Below are positions 52,934-61,656 of a stretch of DNA of 64,000 nucleotides, piece after piece (position 1 is the stretch's first letter; each line of letters opens with the position of its first letter). The stretch comes from Bacillus_BD oryzisoli (GTDB taxonomy: Bacteria; Bacillota; Bacilli; Bacillales; Cytobacillaceae). Location of the stretch: NCBI RefSeq assembly GCF_036670025.1, contig NZ_CP137640.1:1956001-2020000 (forward strand), in the 5' to 3' direction. Under the pieces are notes generated by a model. It had not been told where the DNA came from and did no database searches. It saw only the letters and a program-made list of their open reading frames with translations. Both the position numbers and the translations under genes were made by a program.

Positions 52934-55195
52934 TTAAGCATGAACAGGTTCTTTTGGTGCAGATGTAGACATACTTTCATGGAATGTACGATTAATTACA
53001 TCGATCTGCTGTTCACGAGTAAGCTTAATGAAGTTGACCGCATATCCGGATACACGGATCGTTAATTGCGGATATAATTCAGGATGTTCCACGGCATCTA
53101 ATAATGTGTCACGGTTTAATACATTTACATTGAGATGATGTCCGCGTTTTGTCATATAACCGTCAAGCATTGCAACAAGATTATTTACTTGTGATTGATC
53201 TTCACGTCCAAGTGCTTTTGGAGTGATCGTAAAGGTATTTGAAATGCCATCTAATGCTGACTCATATTTTAATTTTGCAACTGAAGTCAGAGAAGCAAGT
53301 GCTCCTTTTGTATCACGGCCATGCATTGGATTTGCTCCTGGTGCAAATGGTTTACCTGCTTCACGGCCATCAGGAGTTGCTCCTGTTTTCTTCCCATACA
53401 CGACGTTTGATGTGATGGTTAACACTGATTGAGTAGGTACTGCACCACGGTATGTTTTATGCTTTCTAATTCTGTTCATGATTCCATCAACAAGTTCGAC
53501 GGCAATCTGGTCAACTTGATCATCGTTGTTTCCATATTTAGGGAAGTCGCCTTCAATTTCGTAGTCAACAACTAGACCGTTTTCATCACGGATTGTTTTC
53601 ACTTTTGCATATTTAATCGCGCTGAGTGAGTCAGCAGCAACAGAAAGGCCGGCAATACCGCAAGCCATCGTACGAAGAATTTCACGGTCATGAAGAGCCA
53701 TTTCAATTCTTTCATAGCTGTATTTATCATGCATATAGTGAATCACATTCAGTGTATTTACATATAATCCGCATAACCAATCAAGCATTTTATCGTACTT
53801 TTGCATAACCTCTTCGTAATCTAAATACTCAGCAGTTATCGGCTGGAAGGATGGTCCGATTTGTGTTTTATATCTTTCATCAATACCGCCATTAATGGCA
53901 TATAATAATGCTTTTGCAATATTCACACGAGCTCCGAAGAACTGCATTTGTTCACCAATTCTCATCGCTGATACGCAGCAGGCAATTCCATAGTCATCGC
54001 CATAAATTTCTCTCATCATGTCATCATTTTCATACTGAATCGCACTTGATTTGATAGACATTTTTGCTGCATATTCTTTGAATGCTTCAGGTAGTTTAGT
54101 AGACCAAAGAATCGTTAAGTTTGGTTCTGGAGCAGGTCCTAAATTATCTAATGTGTGTAAGAAACGGAAAGAGTTCTTGGTCACTAATGGACGACCGTCA
54201 AGAGCCATACCTGCAATTGATTCTGTTACCCATGTTGGGTCGCCGCTATATAATTCGTTATATTCTGGTGTTCTAGCAAATTTTACAAGACGAAGTTTCA
54301 TAACAAAATGGTCAACTAATTCCTGTGCTTCTTTTTCTGTTAACGTTCCATTTTGTAGATCTCTTTCAATGTAAATATCTAAGAAAGTGGAGGTACGGCC
54401 AAGGCTCATAGCAGCGCCATTTTGTTCTTTAATAGCTGCTAAGTAACCGAAGTATAACCACTGAATTGCTTCTTTTGCATTTTTTGCCGGCTGTGAAATA
54501 TCATAGCCATAAGAAGCAGCCATTTGTTTTAATTCTTTTAAAGCACGGTATTGCTCACTGTATTCTTCGCGGTCACGAATGACATCATCTGACATAGTGC
54601 CGTCGCCGATATATTGATATTCTTTAAGTTTTTCTTGCATTAAGAAATCAATTCCGTAAAGAGCAACACGACGATAGTCACCAATAATTCGGCCGCGTCC
54701 ATATGCATCAGGTAATCCTGTAATGACACCAGCGTGACGGGCAGCTCTCATTTCTGGTGTATACGCATCAAAGACGCCTTGGTTATGAGTTTTGCGCCAA
54801 TCTGTAAAAATATTTTCAACTTCTTTGTCTAATTCGAATCCATATGAATCCAAAGCAGTTTTAGCCATGCGAATTCCGCCAAAAGGCATTAATGAACGTT
54901 TAAAAGGTTTATCAGTTTGGAAACCAACAATTTGTTCAAGATTTTGATTTAAATATCCAGGACCGTGTGAAGTGATAGTAGAAACGATTTTTGTATCGGC
55001 ATCCAATACGCCGCCAGCTTCGCGTTCTTTTGTTGATAGGTCCATTACTTGATCCCAAAGCTTTGTTGTTGCTTCAGTAGGCCCTTCTAAAAAGCTGTCA
55101 TCACCTGTATAAGGGGTAAAGTTCTTTAAAATAAAATCTCTCACATTAACTTCTTTTTTCCATACTCCATTTGTAAAACCTTTCCATTGTTCCAT
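52934..55195 (-). CDS. pflB: Formate acetyltransferase (pyruvate formate-lyase)
   Basis: 753 residues. Active-site Cys pair in GIACCVSAMRIG (about residue 420), and the glycyl-radical site in RVSGYAVNFIKLTREQQ near the C-terminus. It splits pyruvate with CoA into acetyl-CoA and formate during fermentation. It starts MEQWKGFTNGVWKKEVNVRDFI. It indicates a facultative anaerobe. A Rex-like site lies upstream. Confidence 0.95.
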   Translation of the reverse strand: MEQWKGFTNGVWKKEVNVRDFILKNFTPYTGDDSFLEGPTEATTKLWDQVMDLSTKEREAGGVLDADTKIVSTITSHGPGYLNQNLEQIVGFQTDKPFKRSLMPFGGIRMAKTALDSYGFELDKEVENIFTDWRKTHNQGVFDAYTPEMRAARHAGVITGLPDAYGRGRIIGDYRRVALYGIDFLMQEKLKEYQYIGDGTMSDDVIRDREEYSEQYRALKELKQMAASYGYDISQPAKNAKEAIQWLYFGYLAAIKEQNGAAMSLGRTSTFLDIYIERDLQNGTLTEKEAQELVDHFVMKLRLVKFARTPEYNELYSGDPTWVTESIAGMALDGRPLVTKNSFRFLHTLDNLGPAPEPNLTILWSTKLPEAFKEYAAKMSIKSSAIQYENDDMMREIYGDDYGIACCVSAMRIGEQMQFFGARVNIAKALLYAINGGIDERYKTQIGPSFQPITAEYLDYEEVMQKYDKMLDWLCGLYVNTLNVIHYMHDKYSYERIEMALHDREILRTMACGIAGLSVAADSLSAIKYAKVKTIRDENGLVVDYEIEGDFPKYGNNDDQVDQIAVELVDGIMNRIRKHKTYRGAVPTQSVLTITSNVVYGKKTGATPDGREAGKPFAPGANPMHGRDTKGALASLTSVAKLKYESALDGISNTFTITPKALGREDQSQVNNLVAMLDGYMTKRGHHLNVNVLNRDTLLDAVEHPELYPQLTIRVSGYAVNFIKLTREQQIDVINRTFHESMSTSAPKEPVHA

Positions 55196-55286
55196 TATTA
55201 TGTCACCTCATGGGATTAAAATAGTGATTCATTGTTTTCTAATAGCTGTTAGTACAATTACTACGATATTAGTGTAACAGATTGTT

Positions 55287-55304
55287 TGTTAAAAACATCA
55301 CATA
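55287..55304. promoter_or_regulatory. Rex-like operator upstream of pflB
   Basis: TTGTTA-AAAACA-TCACAT matches the Rex consensus TTGTGA-N6-TCACAA at 10 of 12 defined positions. It lies about 90 bases before pflB, near a possible -10 TAATAT. Rex represses fermentation genes at low NADH. No other gene lies in 55196-55515; the rest is AT-rich plus the terminator of the next gene. Confidence 0.45.
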
Positions 55305-55448
55305 ACATATGAACAATTTATGAATGTTTGATAAACCCTTTAATAATAGGGGTTTATAGATTTTTCTAAATTATGATATTTTTAATAATTTGTTATTTTT
55401 ATAGAAACTGTATCACTAACAATTGAATGTTTGTTTGGCTGTTATACA

Positions 55449-55487
55449 AAAACAGGCGGATTTGAAGTAGCTAATCCAGCCTGTTTC
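55449..55487 (-). terminator. Terminator of the cupredoxin-like gene
   Basis: On the minus strand AACAGGCTGGATT / AATCCGCCTGTT, then TTTTTG. Confidence 0.85.
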
Positions 55488-55515
55488 ATATGATTTATTG
55501 CGTTTTGCATGTATT

Positions 55516-55962
55516 TTAATCTACAACGATATAAGCGATCATTGGTCCTTCATGTTGGTTATCTGTATGGGTAAGGCAAATTAAGCGATAGACACCTTCT
55601 TCATTAATTTGCAGAGGGACAGTTGTTTCTTCACCCTTTTTAATCGTTCCTTTAATGTTTGTATTTTCAATCATAAAAGGATGTTCTTTTCCGTTAATGC
55701 CTTGGATAGCTAATTGGACCTTTTCACCTGCCTGTAAAAAGATGGTTCCAGGATCCCAACGATATGATTCAATTTTCGTACCATCAGGCAACTCAGACGA
55801 AAATTCACCGGTTACAAGGTGGATTACCCGCGCTTTTTCTGCTTGCTTAAATACTGCTTCATTTTCTTGATTGATAAAATACCATCCACCTGCAGAAGCT
55901 ATAATAACCATGAAAATAATACAAAACCATAAAAGCCGTTTCTTAATGATAACAAGCTTCAT
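55516..55962 (-). CDS. Membrane-anchored cupredoxin-like protein
   Basis: 148 residues. N-terminal membrane anchor (about 9-29), then a beta-sandwich domain facing outward. Likely copper ligands are the His in GKEHPF and the CLTHTDNQHEGPM segment (Cys, His, Met). It may carry electrons or handle copper for respiratory oxidases; a SCO protein is encoded 4 kb away. The ATG at 55962 follows AGGGGGGA; the longer frame from 55995 lacks an SD. Confidence 0.68.
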   Translation of the reverse strand: MKLVIIKKRLLWFCIIFMVIIASAGGWYFINQENEAVFKQAEKARVIHLVTGEFSSELPDGTKIESYRWDPGTIFLQAGEKVQLAIQGINGKEHPFMIENTNIKGTIKKGEETTVPLQINEEGVYRLICLTHTDNQHEGPMIAYIVVD

Positions 55963-56159
55963 TAAGTTTCCCCCCTTTTTAACTAAGGCTTCCATCCTTA
56001 AAAAGTCTTGTTAGCTAGTATATGCGGACAAGTGGGGTGAACTTGTCATCAAACTTGAAAACTTTTGTTGGAACCTTCTATAGAAAGAATATATTTGTTA
56101 GAATTCACATTTTTTCGTTCTGACAGAATAAACATTTTGTATTAAACGAGGATTTCTTT

Positions 56160-56186
56160 TTGACAATAGGCAGGTAAAGATATAAT
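56160..56186 (+). promoter_or_regulatory. Sigma-A promoter upstream of the DHH phosphoesterase
   Basis: Perfect TTGACA (56160-56165) and TATAAT (56181-56186), but with a short 15-base spacer. The 352-base gap 55963-56314 holds nothing else I recognise. Confidence 0.5.
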
Positions 56187-56314
56187 GTTTTATTATTATG
56201 TTTCCTTCGAAAAATTCCCAAGAGCTCATGGAAATGGTCAAGCTAGGTGTACAGATCGAAACACAAGATATAGGCTTATCTTACATACAATGAATACTGG
56301 AGAGGTGGTTTACT

Positions 56315-57502
56315 TTGATTCATTTATATACTCATAATGATTTGGATGGACTTGGATGCGGAATACTGGCGAAAATAGCCTTTTCTGAAAAAGTGGAGGT
56401 TCATTATAATTCTGTAGCCAGAATCAATTCACAAGTTGAACGTTTCTTTGAATCAACGAAGCAAAATCAGATTAATGAAAACACCATTTGGATAACGGAT
56501 TTAAGTGTCAATGAGGCAAACAGTAAACGAATGGAACAGTTTGTTCAAGAGGGAGGTAAAGCGCAGTTTATCGATCATCATAAAACAGCCTTGCATTTAA
56601 ATGAATACAGCTGGGCGAAGGTAACAGTTGAATATGATGATGGGAGACTAACATCTGCGACTTCATTGTTTTATGATTTTTTATTAGAAAATCATTGGTT
56701 GACACCAAAGAATTCAATTAATGAATTTGTGGAGCTCATCAGACTGTACGATACGTGGGAATGGGAAAAAAACGATGAAATAAAAGCGAAACAGCTGAAT
56801 GATTTATTTTCACTTTTATCGCTGGATGATTTTGAAGGAAAGATGATTGAAAGACTGAAATCAGAAGATGGATTCGCATTTAACGAGTTTGAACAGCAGT
56901 TATTAAAAATGGAAGAAGAGAAAATAAATCGCTATATTCGAAAGAAAAATCGCGAACTCGTTCAAACGTTCATTGATGACCATTGCGTTGGAATAGTACA
57001 TGCTGAAATGTATCACTCTGAACTTGGGAATGAGCTTGGCAAAGAAAATAGTCATCTGGATTATATTGTGATCCTGAATATGGGCGGAAAAAAGGTTAGT
57101 TTCCGTACGATTCATGATCATGTCGATGTTTCTGAAGTGGCAGGTAAATTTGGCGGCGGAGGACATGTTAAAGCATCAGGTTGTACAATGAATGAAACAG
57201 CATATAAGCTTTTTGTTCATGAAGTTTTTCCGCTTGATCCCTCCAGACTCGATGCGCCGAAAAATCAACATAACCTTAAAAACAAGCCAGAGGGCTCGCT
57301 GTATGAAAATAATAATCGTGAAAAATGGCTCATTAAAGAACATAATCAGCAGTGGATTGTTGAAAGTGGCAGCAAAACATTACCTTTGACCTTTAACAGC
57401 TTTACCGAAGCTGAGCACTTTGTCAAACGCCAATATAATGCTGCACTGTCAAGAGATGACCAGTACATCGAATATATGAAAAATATAAAAAATAAAGGAT
57501 AA
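56315..57502 (+). CDS. nrnB: DHH-family phosphoesterase, NrnB-like oligoribonuclease
   Basis: 395 residues. DHH domain (THNDLDGLGCG near residue 6, then TDLS, FIDHHKTAL at 84-92) and DHHA1 domain with GKFGGGGHVKASGCT (about residue 270). The C-terminal 80 residues are an added module. Size and layout fit B. subtilis NrnB (YngD), which degrades short RNA from the 3' end, and differ from the NrnA/GdpP types. TTG start with AGAGGTGG upstream. Confidence 0.82.
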   Translation: MIHLYTHNDLDGLGCGILAKIAFSEKVEVHYNSVARINSQVERFFESTKQNQINENTIWITDLSVNEANSKRMEQFVQEGGKAQFIDHHKTALHLNEYSWAKVTVEYDDGRLTSATSLFYDFLLENHWLTPKNSINEFVELIRLYDTWEWEKNDEIKAKQLNDLFSLLSLDDFEGKMIERLKSEDGFAFNEFEQQLLKMEEEKINRYIRKKNRELVQTFIDDHCVGIVHAEMYHSELGNELGKENSHLDYIVILNMGGKKVSFRTIHDHVDVSEVAGKFGGGGHVKASGCTMNETAYKLFVHEVFPLDPSRLDAPKNQHNLKNKPEGSLYENNNREKWLIKEHNQQWIVESGSKTLPLTFNSFTEAEHFVKRQYNAALSRDDQYIEYMKNIKNKG

Positions 57503-57567
57503 ATCTCTAAATGATTCAAGCATAAGAAAGATCATAAAACGGCAACATAAGGGTGGAGGTGTTTGAT

Positions 57568-57699
57568 ATGGGAAAACGTAAACAAGATCCATCCAAAACA
57601 GGACTTAGTTCATCCCGCGTCGAGGGGCAAGGTACTACAACAGAGGAAACAGGTATGCGGGAATTATCCTCTGCACGAAAAAAGACAAAACAATCATAA
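57568..57699 (+). CDS. yuzL: YuzL-like small protein
   Basis: 43 residues. GKRKQDPSKTGLSSSRVEGQG near the start and REL-SARKKTKQS at the end match the Bacillaceae YuzL family. Very basic and hydrophilic. GGAGGT lies 7 bases before the ATG and a terminator follows at once. Function unknown. Confidence 0.82.
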   Translation: MGKRKQDPSKTGLSSSRVEGQGTTTEETGMRELSSARKKTKQS

Positions 57700-57701
57700 A
57701 G

Positions 57702-57734
57702 AAACGCAAAGGGAGCACCCTTTGCGTTTTTTTA
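57702..57734. terminator. Terminator between yuzL and the ABC-F gene
   Basis: AAACGCAAAGGG / CCCTTTGCGTTT with a 4-base loop, then T7; possibly bidirectional. Confidence 0.9.
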
Positions 57735-57746
57735 TGTGAAAGTTTA

Positions 57747-59369
57747 TTAATTTTGGTACATTGATGAAATTTGTTTTTGTAGTTCGCTGTCATCTAAATA
57801 TTCATCATATGTCATTTGTTTATCAACGATGCCGTTTGGTGTAATCTCAATAATGCGATTAGCGATCGTCTGAATAAATTGATGGTCATGTGATGAAAAA
57901 ATGAGAGAACCTTTAAATGCTATGAGCCCATTGTTTAGAGCAGTGATTGATTCAAGATCTAGATGGTTTGTTGGTTCATCTAATAATAATACATTAGATC
58001 CGCTTAACATCATTTTTGAAAGCATACAGCGAACCTTTTCTCCACCCGAAAGAACACTTGCTTTTTTCAAGACTTCTTCACCTGAAAATAGCATTCTTCC
58101 TAGGAATCCTCTTAAAAAGCTCTCGCTTTCATCTTGTGGAGAAAATTGACGCAGCCATTCAACAAGATTTAAGTCGCTGTTTTCAAAGTAACGGGAGTTA
58201 TCTTTAGGAAAATAGGCTTGTGAGGTAGTCACTCCCCATTTAAAGGTGCCGCTGTCTGCTTCCATTTCTCCCATTAATATTTTGAATAAAGTGGTTTTTG
58301 CGGTTTCGCTTGTTCCAACCAAAGCAATTTTGTCATCTTTATTCATGATAAAACTGATATTATCTAATACCTTTACACCATCAATCGTTTTTGTAATTCC
58401 TTCTACTCGTAATAAATCATTTCCAATTTCACGATCTGGTGTGAAGCCGACATATGGATAGCGGCGTGAAGATGGTCTAATATCATCTAAGGTAATTTTA
58501 TCAAGCAATTTTTTCCGTGATGTTGCTTGTTTGGACTTAGACGCGTTCGCACTAAAGCGGGCAATGAAATTTTGTAGTTCTTTAATTTTTTCTTCTTTTT
58601 TCTTATTGGCATCTTGTGCCATTTTTAATGCCAATTGACTTGATTCATACCAGAAGTCATAATTTCCTACATAAATTTGAATTTTCCCAAAGTCAAGGTC
58701 AGCAATGTGGGTACAGACTTTATTTAAGAAATGACGGTCATGGGAAACAACGATAACAGTATTTTCAAAGTTGATGAGGAATTCTTCAAGCCACTGAATG
58801 GCCTTAATATCGAGATGGTTGGTCGGCTCATCAAGTAAGAGAACATCCGGTTTTCCAAACAAAGCTTGTGCAAGTAATACTTTTACTTTTTCAGCTCCAG
58901 AAATATCAGCCATTTTTTTATGATGGAGCTCTTCGTCAATTCCAAGTCCTTTCAATAGAATGGCTGCATCTGACTCTGCCTCCCAACCATTTAATTCAGC
59001 AAATTCACCTTCAAGCTCAGCTGCTCTCATACCATCTTCGTCAGTGAAGTCCGCCTTCATATAGATAGCGTCTTTTTCCTGCATCACTTCATAAAGGCGG
59101 CTGTGGCCCATAATAACGACTTTTAATACTTCTTCTTCTTCATATTCAAAATGGTTTTGTTTTAATACAGCTAAACGTTCACCAGGACCAAGCTGAACTG
59201 ATCCTGATTGCGGCTCAAGATCGCCGGATAAAATTTTCAGAAATGTTGATTTTCCTGCGCCGTTTGCACCGATTAATCCATAACAATTTCCCGGGGTGAA
59301 TTTAATATTTACATCTTCAAATAATTTACGATCTCCATAACGAAGACCTACGTTACTTACAGTAATCAT
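57747..59369 (-). CDS. ykpA: ABC-F family ATPase (YkpA/YbiT type)
   Basis: 540 residues with two nucleotide-binding domains and no membrane part. NBD1 has Walker A GANGAGKST and signature ISGAEKVKV. NBD2 has a degenerate Walker A, GTSETAKTT, signature LSGGEKVRC and LLLDEPTNHLD. The linker between them has the charged ANKKKEEKIKELQNFIARFSANASK helix. ABC-F proteins act on ribosomes; this subgroup is widespread and not a typical resistance factor. Length equals B. subtilis YkpA. Confidence 0.85.
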   Translation of the reverse strand: MITVSNVGLRYGDRKLFEDVNIKFTPGNCYGLIGANGAGKSTFLKILSGDLEPQSGSVQLGPGERLAVLKQNHFEYEEEEVLKVVIMGHSRLYEVMQEKDAIYMKADFTDEDGMRAAELEGEFAELNGWEAESDAAILLKGLGIDEELHHKKMADISGAEKVKVLLAQALFGKPDVLLLDEPTNHLDIKAIQWLEEFLINFENTVIVVSHDRHFLNKVCTHIADLDFGKIQIYVGNYDFWYESSQLALKMAQDANKKKEEKIKELQNFIARFSANASKSKQATSRKKLLDKITLDDIRPSSRRYPYVGFTPDREIGNDLLRVEGITKTIDGVKVLDNISFIMNKDDKIALVGTSETAKTTLFKILMGEMEADSGTFKWGVTTSQAYFPKDNSRYFENSDLNLVEWLRQFSPQDESESFLRGFLGRMLFSGEEVLKKASVLSGGEKVRCMLSKMMLSGSNVLLLDEPTNHLDLESITALNNGLIAFKGSLIFSSHDHQFIQTIANRIIEITPNGIVDKQMTYDEYLDDSELQKQISSMYQN

Positions 59370-59702
59370 TTACATAGATTCCTCCAAAACACAATATGAA
59401 ACGATTATACCATTTTTATTGGGGAAGAACATCTTTCATGAATATATATAGGTAGATCAAGCTGTTTAGGCAGGTTTCGTGGAAAAAAAGATGGAGGTTT
59501 TGAAGTCTGTCATAGTGATAAATAAGGAATAAAGTAGTAAATTTTATGAAAATTTTAAATTATTGCAGGAAAACAGTGAGGGAAACTCGTATTTTTATAG
59601 TATGGAACAGCGATTGTCATCCTTTTATCATTATTCATTCATATTTTATTAATATTTACCATGTACAATAAGTTCAAAGAGATTAATAAAGGAGTTTTTA
59701 GT
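59370..59702. other. Intergenic region without gene
   Basis: 333 AT-rich bases between divergent transcription units. Apart from likely promoter material I see no ORF with an SD, no hairpin with U-run and no riboswitch. Confidence 0.55.
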
Positions 59703-59897
59703 ATGCCTAGCAAACAGCTAATTGATTTAGTGAATCGGCTAAGGAAGTCTGGGATACAAATTAGTTTTTCAGAGCCGCGTTCCAAAATTTCATTGTATTT
59801 ACCTGACAAAACGGATTTACCGCGGGAAATAGGAGACAAATCGCTTCATCAGGACGGAAAAAGAAAGCGAAATCTTACGGTACTAAAGTTTATTTGA
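59703..59897 (+). CDS. Small hypothetical protein, 64 residues
   Basis: The ATG at 59703 has AAAGGAG 8 bases upstream and a palindromic hairpin follows the stop. Basic protein; amphipathic N-terminus (KQLIDLVNRLRKSG), then beta-prone ISLYLPDKTDLP. No family recognised. Confidence 0.6.
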   Translation: MPSKQLIDLVNRLRKSGIQISFSEPRSKISLYLPDKTDLPREIGDKSLHQDGKRKRNLTVLKFI

Positions 59898-59905
59898 AAG
59901 TTACA

Positions 59906-59929
59906 GGCAAGAATGCCGGCATTCTTGCC
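59906..59929. terminator. Palindromic hairpin after the 64-residue gene
   Basis: A perfect 24-base palindrome (GGCAAGAATGC / GCATTCTTGCC), followed by CATTTTAC, so only a weak U-run. Confidence 0.6.
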
Positions 59930-59970
59930 CATTTTACTTTCACTTTCAGTCCATTTTTTTGTTCTTTTTA

Positions 59971-60570
59971 CTAGATTTCAGCCATGATTTTATTAAAAAT
60001 CTCATCCTTGTTAAAATCCTCGCCCATAGGAAATTTCTTTATAAATTTATTATTTTCATCAATTAAAAAAACAAATGTACTATGAACATAAAAACCATCA
60101 CCAGGGTCCCTGTATTGGAACTGGAACGTATTAGCTAATTCCTGTATTTCCTGCTGGTCTTTTTTGATATTATTCCGATCACCTGTTAATAAGAGCCAAT
60201 TACCATCATCCTCAATATCAAATGTGTCCATATATGTCATCATTTTATTTGGTGTATCTCTATAAGGATCAATGGTAATGGTTAGGAATTGAATATTTTT
60301 ACCGTATACGCCTGCTTTTTCTAAATCCTTCTTTAGCATATTCATTTTTAAGGTAGTTGTTGGACATATATCCGGACAATGCGTGTACATAAATTCAACT
60401 AATTTAAGTCTCTTTTCTGATTCTGCAAAAGTATACTCTTCACCATGCATGGTAATCAGGGAGATGTCATCAGGCACTTTGGCAGATATATCTCGTATGA
60501 CAAAAAATGAAATGCCTGCAGTAATTCCAATAATAACAATGATAGCACTTAGAATATAAATCCTTTTCAC
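59971..60570 (-). CDS. SCO1/SenC family copper chaperone/thiol protein
   Basis: 199 residues. N-terminal membrane anchor (about 4-25) and an extracytoplasmic thioredoxin-like domain. Copper-binding Cys pair in CPDIC (65-69) and the later His in VHSTFVFLID. SCO proteins such as B. subtilis YpmQ help assemble the CuA site of cytochrome c oxidase. Monocistronic. Confidence 0.88.
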   Translation of the reverse strand: MKRIYILSAIIVIIGITAGISFFVIRDISAKVPDDISLITMHGEEYTFAESEKRLKLVEFMYTHCPDICPTTTLKMNMLKKDLEKAGVYGKNIQFLTITIDPYRDTPNKMMTYMDTFDIEDDGNWLLLTGDRNNIKKDQQEIQELANTFQFQYRDPGDGFYVHSTFVFLIDENNKFIKKFPMGEDFNKDEIFNKIMAEI

Positions 60571-60740
60571 ATTATTCCCTCCCCCATGTTTAAGATATAT
60601 AAAAATTATGGATAATCATATGGATAAAATGTGAACATGAGTGATTATTCGCAAAATAACGAACAATTTTGACAGGGAGCATAGGAACAATTCCTTAATT
60701 AGAATAAACTTTATGATTAACATCATTTTTCTATAAATCA

Positions 60741-60749
60741 TGTTATAAT
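60741..60749 (+). promoter_or_regulatory. Extended -10 promoter upstream of the YdjO-like gene
   Basis: TGTTATAAT (TGN plus TATAAT). No good -35. Transcription from here would give a leader of about 240 bases. In the 425-base gap 60571-60995 I see only this and small hairpins (CCATG / CATGG near 60910-60935; TCCATT / AATGGA near 60945-60966). Confidence 0.45.
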
Positions 60750-60995
60750 AATAAGAAAGAGAATGTTCTGAAAACTAATTAAACCAGTTTGATAAATATT
60801 TGTATGACAAACGAGCCATCATTATCCATTCGCTGTAAATTTTTTAGATTCCCTGTTAAATTTTTTCAATTTGATCATACTAATAATGATTAAATGATTT
60901 TTCACCCATGTAACAGCATGGTGGTATCCTAAAATGGTTAGTTCCATTCTTATCTATGTGAAATGGACTTTCACAAAAACTAGGGGGCGATTCCG

Positions 60996-61181
60996 ATTTT
61001 TTTTAACAGAAAAGGTCAAGAGGATAAATTGGAAAATATAATGGAGGATGTGGAAGTATATTCCTGCAGTGATTCTGCCTGTAACGGCTGGATGAGAAAG
61101 GATTTTGCATCCGACGATTTAAAATGTCCTTTATGTGGTCATGAAATGACAATGGAGATTCGGGAGCTGCCTAAAATTTAA
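60996..61181 (+). CDS. ydjO: YdjO-like cold-inducible small zinc protein
   Basis: About 61 residues with two Cys pairs: YSCSDSACNGWMRKDF and LKCPLCGHEM, then an RELP tail, as in the YdjO family. Start is uncertain. An ATT at 60996 lies 8 bases after AGGGGG and gives an N-terminus (FFNRK) of the type I associate with this family. A TTG at 61029 follows AGAGG by 5 bases and would give 50 residues. No ATG or GTG lies in frame before the Cys region at a suitable distance. A terminator follows the stop. Confidence 0.72.
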   Translation: MFFNRKGQEDKLENIMEDVEVYSCSDSACNGWMRKDFASDDLKCPLCGHEMTMEIRELPKI

Positions 61182-61212
61182 ACTACACTTCTTAAGTGTA
61201 GTTTTCTTTTTC
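61180..61212 (+). terminator. Terminator of the YdjO-like gene
   Basis: AAACTACACTT / AAGTGTAGTTT with a 3-base loop, then a T-rich run. Confidence 0.85.
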
Positions 61213-61287
61213 TGATCGGTTTAAAACGCCTTTTTGGTGTTTATTTAAAACTTATTGTAAAAAACATTATTCACAGAAAATTCACAA

Positions 61288-61323
61288 TTTAAGCGTTTAC
61301 AATTAATGATTATAAGCTATAAT
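61288..61323 (+). promoter_or_regulatory. Sigma-A promoter with overlapping cre-like box
   Basis: TTTACA (61296-61301), 16-base spacer, TATAAT (61318-61323). The -35 is the right half of TTTAAGCGTTTACA (61288-61301), which fits the CcpA cre consensus TGWAANCGNTNWCA except at one position. Start of transcription would be near 61330. Confidence 0.6.
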
Positions 61324-61656
61324 AAAGGTGTAGAAAAGATAAATAAAACTTTTACAGAAAAAGGATTTAACACCTTCGGAGGCTCAACCATATAGTGTTC
61401 GTTTCGTTAAAGAAATGAAAAAACTATATCCTTTCACTTGAACGGTAAAAAGTTATTCTAAGCAAGCAAAAGTGAATAATGGCTTACTTGTAAAGGTAAA
61501 AGGGAGCTTTCAAAAAATTAAATACAAGGGGGAGTTCAAACGGAATAGAGTATAAAATTAAGCCTATAAAATTGGAACGAGAATAGCTTGAAAAACCTTT
61601 GGAAACTATCCATTGGTAATGAAAACTGCAACAGACTTAATAGTTATTAAACACCA

